A stretch of 64,000 nt of DNA from Candidatus Bathyarchaeota archaeon (GCA_013388905.1 JACAEI010000031.1:120106-184105); one strand, 5' to 3'. Counted from the stretch's first letter, positions 50,724 through 60,177 are shown. The notes: generated by a model not told the origin, from the letters alone. Numbers and translations are program-made.

Positions 50724-51281
50724 CTAGCTTTTTAATAGATTCTTGGCGTATTCGTAACCTTTTTCAAAAGCATTTAGATTCAATTCTTCAGTGCCTCTAG
50801 GTATATTCGCTTTAATCGCCTCTGTCAAAGCATTTTTGTCCAGCAAGCCCGTAACAGCTACAAAGGCACCTAGCATAACAATGTTAGCAACTATTTTTCT
50901 CTGCATCCCTTCAGCAATCTGCGTAGCAGGCACACGAAAAACATTAACATTCTTTAAATCCTTCTCGTGTGGAATCATATCAGGGTCCATGATTATTGTT
51001 CCACCTTGTTTTACATTTTCTGCATATTCATTGTAGGCGTGTTGCGACATAACAATCAATATGTCGGGTTCCACTACTTTTGGGAAATCTATTTCCTCTT
51101 CTGATATTACAACCTCTGATTTGCATGCTCCGCCCCTCGATTCTGGACCATATGATTGTGTTTGAACAGCATTTTTCTGAGCATAGAGGCATGCTGCTGC
51201 AGCAGTGATTATTCCAGACTTGATTATTCCTTGTCCGCCAAAACCTGCAAATCTAATCTCGATTCGCATAATGCCTACCAT
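50724..51281 (-). CDS. korC: 2-oxoacid:ferredoxin oxidoreductase, gamma subunit
   Basis: 185 residues. EIRFAGFGGQGIIKSGIITAAAA (about 6-28) is the family opening, and YGPESRGGACKSEVVIS near 44 and QHAYNEY near 76 are conserved in the gamma (CoA-site) subunits. It overlaps korB by 7 bp and is the last of six co-oriented genes. The order delta-alpha-beta-gamma is that of methanogen korDABC (2-oxoglutarate), but the substrate is not provable from sequence. Confidence 0.88.
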   Translation of the reverse strand: MVGIMRIEIRFAGFGGQGIIKSGIITAAAACLYAQKNAVQTQSYGPESRGGACKSEVVISEEEIDFPKVVEPDILIVMSQHAYNEYAENVKQGGTIIMDPDMIPHEKDLKNVNVFRVPATQIAEGMQRKIVANIVMLGAFVAVTGLLDKNALTEAIKANIPRGTEELNLNAFEKGYEYAKNLLKS

Positions 51282-52114
51282 CCAACTTTTCTCTCGTTTA
51301 TCTGCGATATCTTTTCATGAAGAAATTTCTCGTAACTAACCTTTTCGATGTTTACGAACTCGCCTACAACAAGTTTTTCTGGCGTGATTTCCGCCTTAGA
51401 TGGGTCAGAAAAGTTTTCTACAACCGAGGCACGTTTAAACCAATCCATCATTTCAAGCCCTGTTCGCATTTTGTTGCGCCGGCCAAAAATTTCTGGACAT
51501 GGTGAAACCACTTCGATGAAGCAGAATCCTTCTTTTTGCAGCATCCTCTTAATAGATTGCGTCAATCTTCTCACGTGCAGAGTTGTCCACCTAGCAACAT
51601 ATGTTGCGCCAGAAGCAGCAGCCAAGTGAACCAAGTTGAATGGATGTTCAATATTTCCGTAAGGAGTCGTGGTTGTTGAAGCTTCAAGAGGGGTTGTTGG
51701 GCCTTGCTGTCCACCAGTCATTCCATAGTTGAAGTTATTTGCACAGATTACCTTTATGCCCATGTTTCTTCGAGCAGCATGGATGAAGTGGTTTCCTCCT
51801 ATAGCGAATAGGTCACCATCTCCGCTGATTACTACGACATTTAATTCAGGGTTAGCAAGTTTGACTCCTGTTGCAAAGGCTAATGCGCGTCCATGTGTCG
51901 TGTGGAATGAGTCTGCGTTTGTGTATCCGGCTGAACGCCCAATACAACCGATGCCAGACACGACCACCAGTTTGTCTAAATCCATTTCTAATTCATCTAC
52001 CGCATGAACAAAGCAGTTGAGAATAATGCCATTGCCGCAACCAGTACACCATATATGCGGTATCATTGCTTCTCGCAGATACTTTGAAAGCGGATGCATG
52101 ATTTCTTGAACCAT
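51275..52114 (-). CDS. korB: 2-oxoacid:ferredoxin oxidoreductase, beta (TPP-binding) subunit
   Basis: 279 residues. The thiamine-diphosphate motif runs GDGDLFAIGGNHFIHAARRNMGIKVICANNFNYGMTGGQQGPTTP (about 98-142), with the GDG and NN metal-binding pair. CTGCGNGI near 19 supplies two Cys of the beta-subunit Fe-S region. FIEVVSPCPE near 198 is also typical. It shares a base with korA upstream and overlaps korC downstream, so all are translationally linked. The enzyme oxidatively decarboxylates a 2-oxoacid to its CoA ester and reduces ferredoxin. Confidence 0.9.
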   Translation of the reverse strand: MVQEIMHPLSKYLREAMIPHIWCTGCGNGIILNCFVHAVDELEMDLDKLVVVSGIGCIGRSAGYTNADSFHTTHGRALAFATGVKLANPELNVVVISGDGDLFAIGGNHFIHAARRNMGIKVICANNFNYGMTGGQQGPTTPLEASTTTTPYGNIEHPFNLVHLAAASGATYVARWTTLHVRRLTQSIKRMLQKEGFCFIEVVSPCPEIFGRRNKMRTGLEMMDWFKRASVVENFSDPSKAEITPEKLVVGEFVNIEKVSYEKFLHEKISQINERKVGW

Positions 52115-53265
52115 TAACAGTTCCTCCTTATAGCTTCAAAAATCTCCATTGGCGTATGCGGTTCTTCACCTAACTTTGAAAGGAAAACCACAAGTGTGCT
52201 TTTCGCCGCGCGTTCTACCTCTCGCACCATTTGGCCACAATTCATTTCTGGAACAATTATCTTTTTTGCATGTTCTTCAATTTTCGCTATTTGATTTTGT
52301 GGAAAAGGCCAAAGCGTTATCGTGCGAAGAAGACCTGCCTTTATTCCTTTTTCTCTTGCTTTTTTCACAGCACTTAGGGCAGCTCTTGCAACAATTCCAT
52401 AGGCAATGACCACAATGTCAGCGTCATCTAGCATGATTTCTTCAACCCTGATTATTTTGTCCGTATTTCTCCGTATTTTGTCGCAAAGCCGTTTCACTAA
52501 ACGCTCCTGAACTTCTGAGCTTGATGTTTTGGGATATCCATACTCATCATGCGTCAAACCAGTAGCGTGAAAACGGTATCCCTCGCCAAAACAAGCCATA
52601 GGCGGAACCAAATCATAGTCAGGCATAAAGGGCATATATTTCTCTGGTGAAACATTCGGTTTTTTACGATTAACTATCCTAATTTTTTCAGCGGAAGGAA
52701 TTACCACTTTCTCCCACATGTGCGCAACAATTTCGTCTGCCAACAATAATGTGGGCACACGATAGGTTTCAGCTAAGTTAAAGGCTTCAACGGTTAAATC
52801 AAACATTTCTTGAACAGACGAAGGTGCTAACGCTATAATCTCGTAGTCACCATGTGAACCCCACCTAGCTTGCATAACATCTTGTTGTCCAGGCATTGTT
52901 GGTTGTCCAGTGCTGGGTCCACCACGCATAATGTCCACAATCACGCACGGCGTCTCAGTCATAACTGCTAATCCAATGTTTTCTTGCATTAGGCTGAAGC
53001 CAGGTCCAGAAGTAGCTGTCATAGCCTTTAAACCAGCGTAAGAAGCTCCTATCACAGCCGCTATAGAGGCAATTTCGTCTTCCATTTGGATGTAGATTCT
53101 GCCAATCTCAGGCATCCTTTCTGACAAGTGCTCAGCAATTTCAGTTGCCGGTGTAATCGGGTATCCAGCAAAGAAGCTGCAGCCAGCGGCTATAGCTCCT
53201 TCTGCACATGCAATGTCGCCATTCATGAAGTGAGTACCTGTAAGCAACGCTTCTTTTTTAGCCAT
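52114..53265 (-). CDS. korA: 2-oxoacid:ferredoxin oxidoreductase, alpha subunit
   Basis: 383 residues from ATG 53265 (MAKKEALLTGTHFMNGDIACAEGA); the open frame reaches 53340 but the extra residues are unlike the family. FAGYPITPATEIAEHLSERMP near 34 and EDEIASIAAVIGASYAGLKAMTATSGPGFSLMQENIGLA (about 63-101) are the pyrimidine-binding signature of the alpha chain. The C-terminal third includes DDADIVVIAYGIVARAALSAVKKAREKGIKAGLLR. It overlaps korD by 8 bp and korB by 1 bp. Confidence 0.9.
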   Translation of the reverse strand: MAKKEALLTGTHFMNGDIACAEGAIAAGCSFFAGYPITPATEIAEHLSERMPEIGRIYIQMEDEIASIAAVIGASYAGLKAMTATSGPGFSLMQENIGLAVMTETPCVIVDIMRGGPSTGQPTMPGQQDVMQARWGSHGDYEIIALAPSSVQEMFDLTVEAFNLAETYRVPTLLLADEIVAHMWEKVVIPSAEKIRIVNRKKPNVSPEKYMPFMPDYDLVPPMACFGEGYRFHATGLTHDEYGYPKTSSSEVQERLVKRLCDKIRRNTDKIIRVEEIMLDDADIVVIAYGIVARAALSAVKKAREKGIKAGLLRTITLWPFPQNQIAKIEEHAKKIIVPEMNCGQMVREVERAAKSTLVVFLSKLGEEPHTPMEIFEAIRRNC

Positions 53266-53545
53266 TCTTAACATCCTCCTTAGATGGTTTTTCAATAATG
53301 AAAATCGCGAAATCTGGACAAACAGCAGTGCAAAAACCACACGCTAAACATTTGCTTTCATCTACAATTTTCGGAGGATGAACCCCTCTTGCATTTATTT
53401 CCTGCGATTCCTCCAGAACCTTTTGCGGACAGAATCGTATACAAAAGCCGCAGCCTTTGCACTGGTCTTTGATAAGTTGGATTTTTGCCTTTGGGAATGT
53501 CGCTTTTCCCATGTCAAGCGGGGCATGTCTAATTCTTTCCGGCAT
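53258..53545 (-). CDS. korD: 2-oxoacid:ferredoxin oxidoreductase, delta (2x[4Fe-4S]) subunit
   Basis: 95 residues with two ferredoxin motifs: CKGCGFCIRFCP at about 29-40 and CLACGFCTAVCP at about 65-76. It carries electrons from the TPP site to external acceptors. It starts 4 bp after hdrA, which physically links the 2-oxoacid enzyme to the Hdr-type proteins. The 3' end overlaps korA by 8 bp. Confidence 0.9.
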   Translation of the reverse strand: MPERIRHAPLDMGKATFPKAKIQLIKDQCKGCGFCIRFCPQKVLEESQEINARGVHPPKIVDESKCLACGFCTAVCPDFAIFIIEKPSKEDVKNG

Positions 53546-53549
53546 GTTT

Positions 53550-55997
53550 TTAATCTCCTCCTAAAGCCTTTTCAAAAACTTTCTTTGCATTGTTTATTTC
53601 TTCTGGTGACACTTTTTCTACTAACCTGTTCATTTCACGGATTTTCGAAGCAAATCTTTCGCCTTCTGCTGCTGAAGCCCATAAGAGCTGCAATCTTTCC
53701 TTATCCAGTCCCTGCTGCTCCATTTTCTTCCATAAGCGCTCGACACGTTTCTGTGTTTGATAATTGGCGTTTATGTAATGGCAGTCTCCAGGATGACAAC
53801 CTGCTACCAGAACTGCTGCTGCCCCTCTTGCAAATGCTCGTTCTACGAATTTAGGCGCCACGCGTCCAGAACACATAGTCCTGATTATACGCACGCTTGG
53901 CGGGTACTGCATTCGGCTAACTCCAGCAAAGTCTGCGCCCGCATAAGCACACCAGTTACAACAGAAAGCAACAATCTTCTTATCCGCATCACTCTCTGTT
54001 ACAGCGTCAATCTGCGAGATGATTTGCTCATCAGTAAAGTGGTCTTGGGTTAAAGCATCAAAAGGACATTCTGCAGCGCATGTTCCACATCCGCCGCAAG
54101 CCGCCTTTACAAGCTCAACTCGCTTCAACTCCTTGTTTAAAACTATGGCATTGTAAGGACAAACCTTCGCGCATAGTCCACAGACTTTGCATCTTTCTGG
54201 ATAAAAAATAGGCGTAATAGCTTCTACAGTTACTTTGCCTTTAGCCATCAAAATACCCGCACGGGCTGCTGCAGCGCTCGCTTGTGTTACGCTGTCTTTT
54301 ATGTCTTTAGGCGATTCGGCGCAGCCAGCAAAGAATATTCCGCCTGTCGCAGCGTCTACTGGTCTAAGTTTTGGATGTGCTTCCATGAAGAAACCGTCTT
54401 GTGTTCGCGAAAGCGTTAAGAGGCGCTGGATTGGCTCACTGTCTTTTCTTGGCTCTAGTCCAACAGAGAGGATTGCCATGTCAACATTTACCTTATAGAG
54501 CTCCTTTTGCAGTGTGTTTTCTCCAACGAGCCACAGATTATGCGTTTTTCTATCTTCTACAATTTCTGCTGGAAGCCCACGTATGAACAGAACCCCTTCT
54601 TTTCTTGCCCTTTTATAAAGGTCTTCAAAGCCTTTTCCATATGCACGAATATCCACATAGAAGACATGGATTTCAGTTTCAGGCCAATGCTCCTTAATTA
54701 GTAGGCTATCCTTAATTGTATTCATACAGCAAACATTGCTGCAGTATAGTCTTCCACTTTTGTCAGAGCGAGAACCAACGCACTGAATAAATGCTACACG
54801 CCGGGGAATCTCCAAATCACTAGGCCTTATAAGGTGTCCTCCAGAGGGTCCTCCTGCATTAATTAGCCTTTCAAACTCGAGTGAGGTGATTACGTTTAGG
54901 TATTTGCCATATCCATAATTTTGCAGGCTTGAGGGGTCGAATACGTCTGCGCCTATTGCCACAATTATTGTACCTACATCAATTTCTACTGTTTCTGGCT
55001 TCATTTCGAAATCTATAGCTTGGCGCTCGCAAGCTTTCATGCATTTGTCACAGACTGTTACGCCGTCTTTGTTTAGGCACAAGTTCATGTCAATGATGTA
55101 TGTAGATGGAACAGCTTGAGCGAAAGGCGTGTAAATGGCATGTCTTATAGCTAAGCCTGCATCAAACTTGTTTGGAGCTATGACTGGGCAGACTTTGGAG
55201 CATTCTCCACAAGCTGAACAGTCGTTCTTAACGAAACGTGGTCTTTTCAAAATTTTAACATGGAAATTTCCAATATACCCTTTCACATCAGTAACTTCGC
55301 TGTTAGCCAATAACTCAATATTTGGATGATGCCCAACATCAGACATTTTAGGAGCAAGAATACAGATGGAACAATCCATCGTTGGAAATGTCTTATCTAT
55401 TCGTGCCATCATCCCGCCTATACTTGGCTCTTTCTCCACCAGATACACTTTATAGCCAGTGTCAGCCAAGTCCAAGGCTGCTTGGATTCCAGCGACGCCA
55501 CCACCTATGACCAATGCTTTTCTGATTATGGGCACTTCAATTTCTTTGGCAGATTGAAGTCTAGCGGCTTTTGCTACAGCCATTTTCACAAGGTCTTTAG
55601 CCTTTTCGGTGGCTGACTGCCTATCATATAGGTGAACCCAACTGCAATGTTCGCGGATGTTTGCCATTTCAAAAAGATATTTGTTTAATCCAGCGTCTTC
55701 ACAGGTTTTTCTGAATGTGGGTTCATGGAGACGCGGTGAGCACGAAGCCACTACCACGCGGTTAAGCTTATGCTCTTTAATGTCTTTTTTTATCTGCTCT
55801 TGCCCTTGGTCTGAGCACGTGTAGCGGTTATCTTGAGCCCAAACAACATGCGGAAGAGTTGCCGCAAATTTTGCCACTTCTCCACAGTCTACTGAACCGG
55901 CAATGTTTAAACCACAGTGGCAAACATAAACCCCTATACGAATTTCTCCGTCGTCTTCTCTTGGATTTGTTTTTTCTTTTTCTTCAGCGCCCATCAA
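53550..55997 (-). CDS. hdrA: Heterodisulfide reductase subunit A fused to an MvhD-like domain
   Basis: 815 residues. The N-terminal HdrA part (GVYVCHCGLNIAG near 23) leads to an FAD site VIGGGVAGIQAA near 168. Fe-S motifs are CSACGECSKVCP near 258, CDKCMKACER near 312, CKVCGLCAKVCP near 605 and CGGCGTCAAECP near 640. The last 135 residues (AFCCNWCAYAGADFAG near 686 and AGCHPGDCHY near 750) are MvhD-like, the [2Fe-2S] adaptor that receives electrons from hydrogenase or formate dehydrogenase. HdrA is the flavin-bifurcating subunit in methanogens. No HdrB is present in the operon. Confidence 0.92.
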   Translation of the reverse strand: MMGAEEKEKTNPREDDGEIRIGVYVCHCGLNIAGSVDCGEVAKFAATLPHVVWAQDNRYTCSDQGQEQIKKDIKEHKLNRVVVASCSPRLHEPTFRKTCEDAGLNKYLFEMANIREHCSWVHLYDRQSATEKAKDLVKMAVAKAARLQSAKEIEVPIIRKALVIGGGVAGIQAALDLADTGYKVYLVEKEPSIGGMMARIDKTFPTMDCSICILAPKMSDVGHHPNIELLANSEVTDVKGYIGNFHVKILKRPRFVKNDCSACGECSKVCPVIAPNKFDAGLAIRHAIYTPFAQAVPSTYIIDMNLCLNKDGVTVCDKCMKACERQAIDFEMKPETVEIDVGTIIVAIGADVFDPSSLQNYGYGKYLNVITSLEFERLINAGGPSGGHLIRPSDLEIPRRVAFIQCVGSRSDKSGRLYCSNVCCMNTIKDSLLIKEHWPETEIHVFYVDIRAYGKGFEDLYKRARKEGVLFIRGLPAEIVEDRKTHNLWLVGENTLQKELYKVNVDMAILSVGLEPRKDSEPIQRLLTLSRTQDGFFMEAHPKLRPVDAATGGIFFAGCAESPKDIKDSVTQASAAAARAGILMAKGKVTVEAITPIFYPERCKVCGLCAKVCPYNAIVLNKELKRVELVKAACGGCGTCAAECPFDALTQDHFTDEQIISQIDAVTESDADKKIVAFCCNWCAYAGADFAGVSRMQYPPSVRIIRTMCSGRVAPKFVERAFARGAAAVLVAGCHPGDCHYINANYQTQKRVERLWKKMEQQGLDKERLQLLWASAAEGERFASKIREMNRLVEKVSPEEINNAKKVFEKALGGD

Positions 55998-55998
55998 A

Positions 55999-57435
55999 TT
56001 ACCTCGCTAAAGATTTCACGTAATTCTCAATTGATTCTGCTGCTCGTTTTCCAGCCCGAATGGCTTCAATGATGGTTGCTGGTCCAGTCACAGCGTCACC
56101 ACCAGCAAAAATGCCTTCAACACTTGTCTCCATGGTTATAGGATTAACCCAAACTGTGTTGTCTTCGTTTAGCTCAATTTCCTTTGGCAAAAAACCTAGG
56201 TCGGGGATTTCCCCTATAGCCAGAATTACCATGTCTGTTTCACGCGTGAATTCGGACCCTTCTATTGGAGTTGGTTTTCTTCTTCCCGATTCGTCTGGTT
56301 CGCCTAATTGAATACGGACACATTCAACAGCCGAAACCTTGCCATTCTTTCCTAAAATCTTCTTTGGGGCTACTAAGAATTCGATTTTCACGCCTTCATT
56401 TTCGGCTTCTTTAACTTCCCATGGAATGGCTGGCATCTCCTCCTTAGACCTGCGATATAAGATCGTTACTTTGTCAGCATTCAATCTCAAAGCGGTTTTT
56501 GCCGTGTCCATGGCAACGTTGCCGCCGCCAATCACAACTACATCTTTTCCAACTTTGACTTTTTCTTTATAGTTTGCATTCCAAAGAAATTCAATAGCGT
56601 GAATTACACCTTCTAAATCTCCACCTTCAATCTTGAATGCTTGACTTTTATTAGCGCCTGTTCCAATAAAGATGGCTCTATAGTTTCCTTTCCTCAAATC
56701 GTCAAAATTCACATCTTCCCCAACTTTTACCCCAGTTTTAATTTCCACACCCAAATCTTCTATGAACTGAATTTCTTTCGCTAAAACCCACTTTGGTAAG
56801 CGGTATTCCGGTATGCACTTGCGTAGCATTCCACCAGGTTCAGAAAACGCTTCAAATATTGTAATTTTATGCCCTTTTCTAGCAAGTTCAGAAGCAACGG
56901 TAAGTCCGGCAGGTCCAGAACCTATAACAGCAATTTTTTCTCCAGAACTTTTTACCGTTTTTTTCTTTTTCAATTTTTTTAAGTGTTCGATCCGAATGTG
57001 TTCAATCATATCCAAGATTTTCTTTATCTCTAATCCAGCGCGTTCTGGATGAAAACAAACCAGTGTCGTTACAATTGATAAGGGAATATTATCCACAATC
57101 TTTTCAAAGGCTATTTCCAGTGGCTGCGTAAACGCGTTTTTTACGGCTGCTGTGCGCATATAAAGAAAAATTTCTGGCAATTTTAAACCTTGAGGACAGC
57201 GTTTATAACAACGATAACACCAAGCGCAAAGCCAAGGCTCGTAAGAAGCCAAAACCGCGTCCGGATTCAGAAAAATTTTCTCCAAAAGATTCCTTGGATT
57301 GTAATCTTTTCCCAGCAAATCTGCTATCGAACAGCTAGCCGTGCAAATCCCACATTCGAAGCAGTGCTCGAGTTTTTCACCATCTAACAGCTTTCTAATG
57401 TCTTCTTTAGGGACTAGTGCCTTTGAGGCTTCCAC
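55999..57435 (-). CDS. HdrC-like iron-sulfur domain fused to GltD/NfnB-like NAD(P)H flavoprotein
   Basis: 478 residues from GTG 57435, chosen because a TATA box lies 35-45 bp upstream; the open frame runs to 57540. Residues 20-90 hold two Cys clusters (CFECGICTASC and CAWCYRCYKRCP), the HdrC pattern for two [4Fe-4S]. Residues 165-478 form a GltD/NfnB-like oxidoreductase: GSGPAGLTVASEL near 173, a second GGGNVAMDTAKTALRL near 310, and GGDAVTGPATIIEAIRAGKRAA near 443. This can couple NAD(P)H to Fe-S carriers. It is the first gene of the hdr-kor operon. Confidence 0.88.
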   Translation of the reverse strand: MEASKALVPKEDIRKLLDGEKLEHCFECGICTASCSIADLLGKDYNPRNLLEKIFLNPDAVLASYEPWLCAWCYRCYKRCPQGLKLPEIFLYMRTAAVKNAFTQPLEIAFEKIVDNIPLSIVTTLVCFHPERAGLEIKKILDMIEHIRIEHLKKLKKKKTVKSSGEKIAVIGSGPAGLTVASELARKGHKITIFEAFSEPGGMLRKCIPEYRLPKWVLAKEIQFIEDLGVEIKTGVKVGEDVNFDDLRKGNYRAIFIGTGANKSQAFKIEGGDLEGVIHAIEFLWNANYKEKVKVGKDVVVIGGGNVAMDTAKTALRLNADKVTILYRRSKEEMPAIPWEVKEAENEGVKIEFLVAPKKILGKNGKVSAVECVRIQLGEPDESGRRKPTPIEGSEFTRETDMVILAIGEIPDLGFLPKEIELNEDNTVWVNPITMETSVEGIFAGGDAVTGPATIIEAIRAGKRAAESIENYVKSLAR

Positions 57436-57469
57436 GTTTTGGCGCCCTCTGTAGTTTTGGTGGTTTGCA

Positions 57470-57480
57470 AAGATATAAAG
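57470..57480 (-). promoter_or_regulatory. TATA box of the hdr-kor operon
   Basis: On the minus strand CTTTATATCTT (57480 to 57470) gives a transcription start near 57450, about 15 bases before GTG 57435. All six following genes lie within 4 bp of or overlapping each other, so this single promoter probably serves the whole run to 50724. Confidence 0.55.
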
Positions 57481-57584
57481 GTTTACAAACGTAAAGGTTT
57501 TAAACAAATGCATAAGATACATGATGTTTCGCAAATACATTTTAAAGCATTTGAGATAATAAGAAATGTGTCAGAAGGAGAAGC

Positions 57585-58622
57585 GTGCAAATGAGGAAAA
57601 TAAGAGTCATTTTATATGGAGTTGGTGCTGTTGGCAGTTTGATTGCAAAATTCCTGCAGGAAAAAGAGGGCGTAGAAATAGTGGGAGCCGTGGACATAGC
57701 TAAGAATAAAGTCACCAAAGATTTAGGCGAAGTTTTAGGCATTGAGAAAAAACTTGGCTTTAGAATTTCACCTGACGCGGATAAGCTACTTTCGAAAGTT
57801 AAAGCGGACATTGCTATTCACACAACCTCCTCTTATTTGGAAGAAACTTATCCACAAATAACTTCGCTCATAAAACATGGTGTCAAAGTAGTATCCACAT
57901 GCGAGGAACTATCTTATCCATACTACACAAAACCGCAACTGGCAAGGAAACTGGATTTGCTTGCAAAAAAACACAAGGTAACAGTGCTGGGCACAGGCAT
58001 AAATCCAGGTTTTCTAATGGATACACTTGTGATTGCGCTTACGGCTCCATGCCAAAAAATCGAGAAAATTGAGGCAATTAGAATTATGAATGCTGCTTCT
58101 AGACGGTTGCCTTTCCAAAAAAAGATAGGAGCGGGCTTAACAGTTGAAGATTTTCGGCGAAGAATTGAAAGTAAACAAATCACAGGGCATGTTGGACTTG
58201 AACAATCTACAGCGATGATTGCCGATGCCCTAGCATGGAAGCTTGACAGAATAGTAGCTGAGCCAGTTGAGCCCGTAATAGCCAAAAAAGCTGTTGAAAG
58301 CAACGACATAAAGGTTAAGGCGGGACAAGTGGCTGGTTTAAGACAAAAAGCAAAAGGTCTAATCAAGAATGAAGCAGTCATAACACTCGATTTTCAAGCG
58401 TACATTGGCGCTGAAGAAGAATATGACGCCATAACAATTAAGGGTGTTCCAAACATCAACCAGAAAATTCAGCCATGCATCCACGGCGACCTAGGCACAA
58501 TAGCAATGGTAGTAAACGCAATCCCAAAAGTGATGCAAGCGCCGCATGGCTTAGTTACAATGAAGGATTTGCCTGTTCCATCCGCAACATTAGAAGACAT
58601 GAGGAGATATGTGTTGTTTTAA
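57585..58622 (+). CDS. DapB-like / 2,4-diaminopentanoate dehydrogenase-like oxidoreductase
   Basis: 345 residues from GTG 57585 (ATG 57591 equally possible), with AAGGAG at 57575-57580. RVILYGVGAVGSLIAKFL (about 7-24) is an NAD(P)-binding Rossmann loop, and HTTSSYLEETYP near 80 is the DapB-like substrate-strand. The long C-terminal domain resembles 2,4-diaminopentanoate dehydrogenase of clostridial ornithine fermentation. It is 18 bp upstream of pxpA, so it may process an amino acid feeding the same route. Substrate unproven. Confidence 0.78.
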   Translation: MQMRKIRVILYGVGAVGSLIAKFLQEKEGVEIVGAVDIAKNKVTKDLGEVLGIEKKLGFRISPDADKLLSKVKADIAIHTTSSYLEETYPQITSLIKHGVKVVSTCEELSYPYYTKPQLARKLDLLAKKHKVTVLGTGINPGFLMDTLVIALTAPCQKIEKIEAIRIMNAASRRLPFQKKIGAGLTVEDFRRRIESKQITGHVGLEQSTAMIADALAWKLDRIVAEPVEPVIAKKAVESNDIKVKAGQVAGLRQKAKGLIKNEAVITLDFQAYIGAEEEYDAITIKGVPNINQKIQPCIHGDLGTIAMVVNAIPKVMQAPHGLVTMKDLPVPSATLEDMRRYVLF

Positions 58623-58640
58623 TGTGCACAGGGATATGCA

Positions 58641-59414
58641 ATGAAATTTCAAGTTGACATAAACTGCGACTTAGGCGAAAACTACGGCGCCTTCAAAGTT
58701 GGAAACGACGAAAAAATAATGCCACACATAACTTCGGCAAATATTGCATGTGGATTCCATGCTGGTGATCCAGTGACAATCATGCAAACTGTGAATATGG
58801 CAAAAAAGCATGGTGTTGCTGTTGGTGCGCATCCAGGCTATCCAGACCTTCTAGGTTTTGGGAGAAGAGAAATGCAATTAACAATGGAGGAAATTAAAAG
58901 TTACATGATTTATCAGATTAGCGCCCTCCAAGGATTCGCAAAAACAGTCAACGTGAAACTTCAGCATGTGAAACCACATGGAGCATTGTACAATACAGCA
59001 GCGAAAGATACCAACGTCTCTGAGTCTATTGCGGAAGCAGTCAAAATGCTAGACCCAAAACTGATAGTTTTTGCGCCACCTAAGTCGGCACTAGCAAAAG
59101 CTGTTGTCAAAGCCGGATTACGCGTTGCGCATGAGGTCTTCGCTGACAGAACATACAATTCCGATGGAAGCCTCGTTTCAAGAAAGCAACCAGACGCCAT
59201 TATCCAAGAGCCAAAGCGAGTAGTTGAAAGAGCTGTCAGAATGGTTAGGGAAGGAATTGTCGTAGCTGTGAATAGTGAAATTGTAAAATTGGGCGAGGTG
59301 CATACAATCTGCGTGCATGGAGATACGCCCACGGCAGTCGAACTGGTAAAGCGTTTAAAGAAAGGGTTAATTAAGGCAGCAATTAGAGTGAAGCCAGTCA
59401 GCAGTTTTGTTTAG
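58641..59414 (+). CDS. pxpA: 5-oxoprolinase subunit A (LamB/YcsF family)
   Basis: 257 residues, full length. DINCDLGENYGAFKVGNDEKIMPHITSANIACGFHAGDP (about 5-43) is the LamB/YcsF signature, with GAHPGYPDLLGFGRREM near 67 and VKPHGALYN near 115. With PxpB and PxpC it opens 5-oxoproline to glutamate using ATP. It is followed within 20 bp by pxpB and then pxpC on the same strand, the full bacterial order in an archaeon. Confidence 0.95.
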   Translation: MKFQVDINCDLGENYGAFKVGNDEKIMPHITSANIACGFHAGDPVTIMQTVNMAKKHGVAVGAHPGYPDLLGFGRREMQLTMEEIKSYMIYQISALQGFAKTVNVKLQHVKPHGALYNTAAKDTNVSESIAEAVKMLDPKLIVFAPPKSALAKAVVKAGLRVAHEVFADRTYNSDGSLVSRKQPDAIIQEPKRVVERAVRMVREGIVVAVNSEIVKLGEVHTICVHGDTPTAVELVKRLKKGLIKAAIRVKPVSSFV

Positions 59415-59433
59415 CAGTTTCTAGGCTTTGAAT

Positions 59434-60171
59434 ATGAAAAGCGAATCACACATGTCTGCACGACACTTGCCTTTCGGCGACACTGCCTTAGTCGTCGAGT
59501 TTGGCAATACAATTAGCTTGGAGATAAATACAAGAGTAATTGCTTTAAGCGAGGCTGTTCAAAAGGCGAAAATCGAAGGAGTTGAAGAGCTTGTTCCAAC
59601 TTATCGGTCATTACTTATACGATACAATCCGTTAAAAACAAGCTATGAACAACTTGTCTTCCGCATCAAAGATATTGAAAAAACGCTGAAAGAAACAGCA
59701 ACAAAAGTGGAAAGTAAAAGAATCACAATCCCAGTAATTTATGGCGACATATACGGTCCAGACCTAGTCCATGTTGCCCGATTTCACGGATTAAGCGAAA
59801 AACAAGTCGTTAAGCTTCATTCTGAAAAAGAGTATAGGGTTTACATGATTGGCTTCGTTGCCGGTTTTCCCTATTTAGGAGAAGTCCCAGACGAAATAGC
59901 GACGCCACGGCTTGAAACACCAAGGTTGAAGGTTCCGGCGGGTTCTGTTGGCATAGCCGAAAAACAGACAGGCATATACCCATGTGAAGCACCAGGTGGA
60001 TGGCAAATCATAGGCAGAACACCCATTAAACTGTTTGACCCTCGGCAGCAACCACCAGCACTTCTCAAACCAGGAGACACAGTTAAATTTAAACCAGTTT
60101 CAGAAAAAGAATTCAAAACAATAGAAGAAGCCACGTTAAAAAGCGTTTATTCATCTTTCTCCGAGGTTTAG
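59434..60171 (+). CDS. pxpB: 5-oxoprolinase subunit B (KipI family)
   Basis: 245 residues from ATG 59434; TTG 59428 is an alternative. HLPFGDTALVVEFG near 11 and EELVPTYRSLLIRYNP near 50 begin the KipI domain, and GFVAGFPYLGEVPDEIATPRLETPR (about 143-167) with GSVGIAEKQTGIYPCEAPGGWQIIGRTP (about 172-199) are its diagnostic cyclophilin-like blocks. It pairs with PxpC to phosphorylate or activate 5-oxoproline. It ends 6 bp before pxpC. Confidence 0.94.
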   Translation: MKSESHMSARHLPFGDTALVVEFGNTISLEINTRVIALSEAVQKAKIEGVEELVPTYRSLLIRYNPLKTSYEQLVFRIKDIEKTLKETATKVESKRITIPVIYGDIYGPDLVHVARFHGLSEKQVVKLHSEKEYRVYMIGFVAGFPYLGEVPDEIATPRLETPRLKVPAGSVGIAEKQTGIYPCEAPGGWQIIGRTPIKLFDPRQQPPALLKPGDTVKFKPVSEKEFKTIEEATLKSVYSSFSEV

Positions 60172-60177
60172 GAATAA

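Noticed and set aside
53266..53340. 25-residue N-terminal extension of the korA frame
   Set aside because: It is encoded over korD, lacks family similarity and the conserved part starts at ATG 53265.
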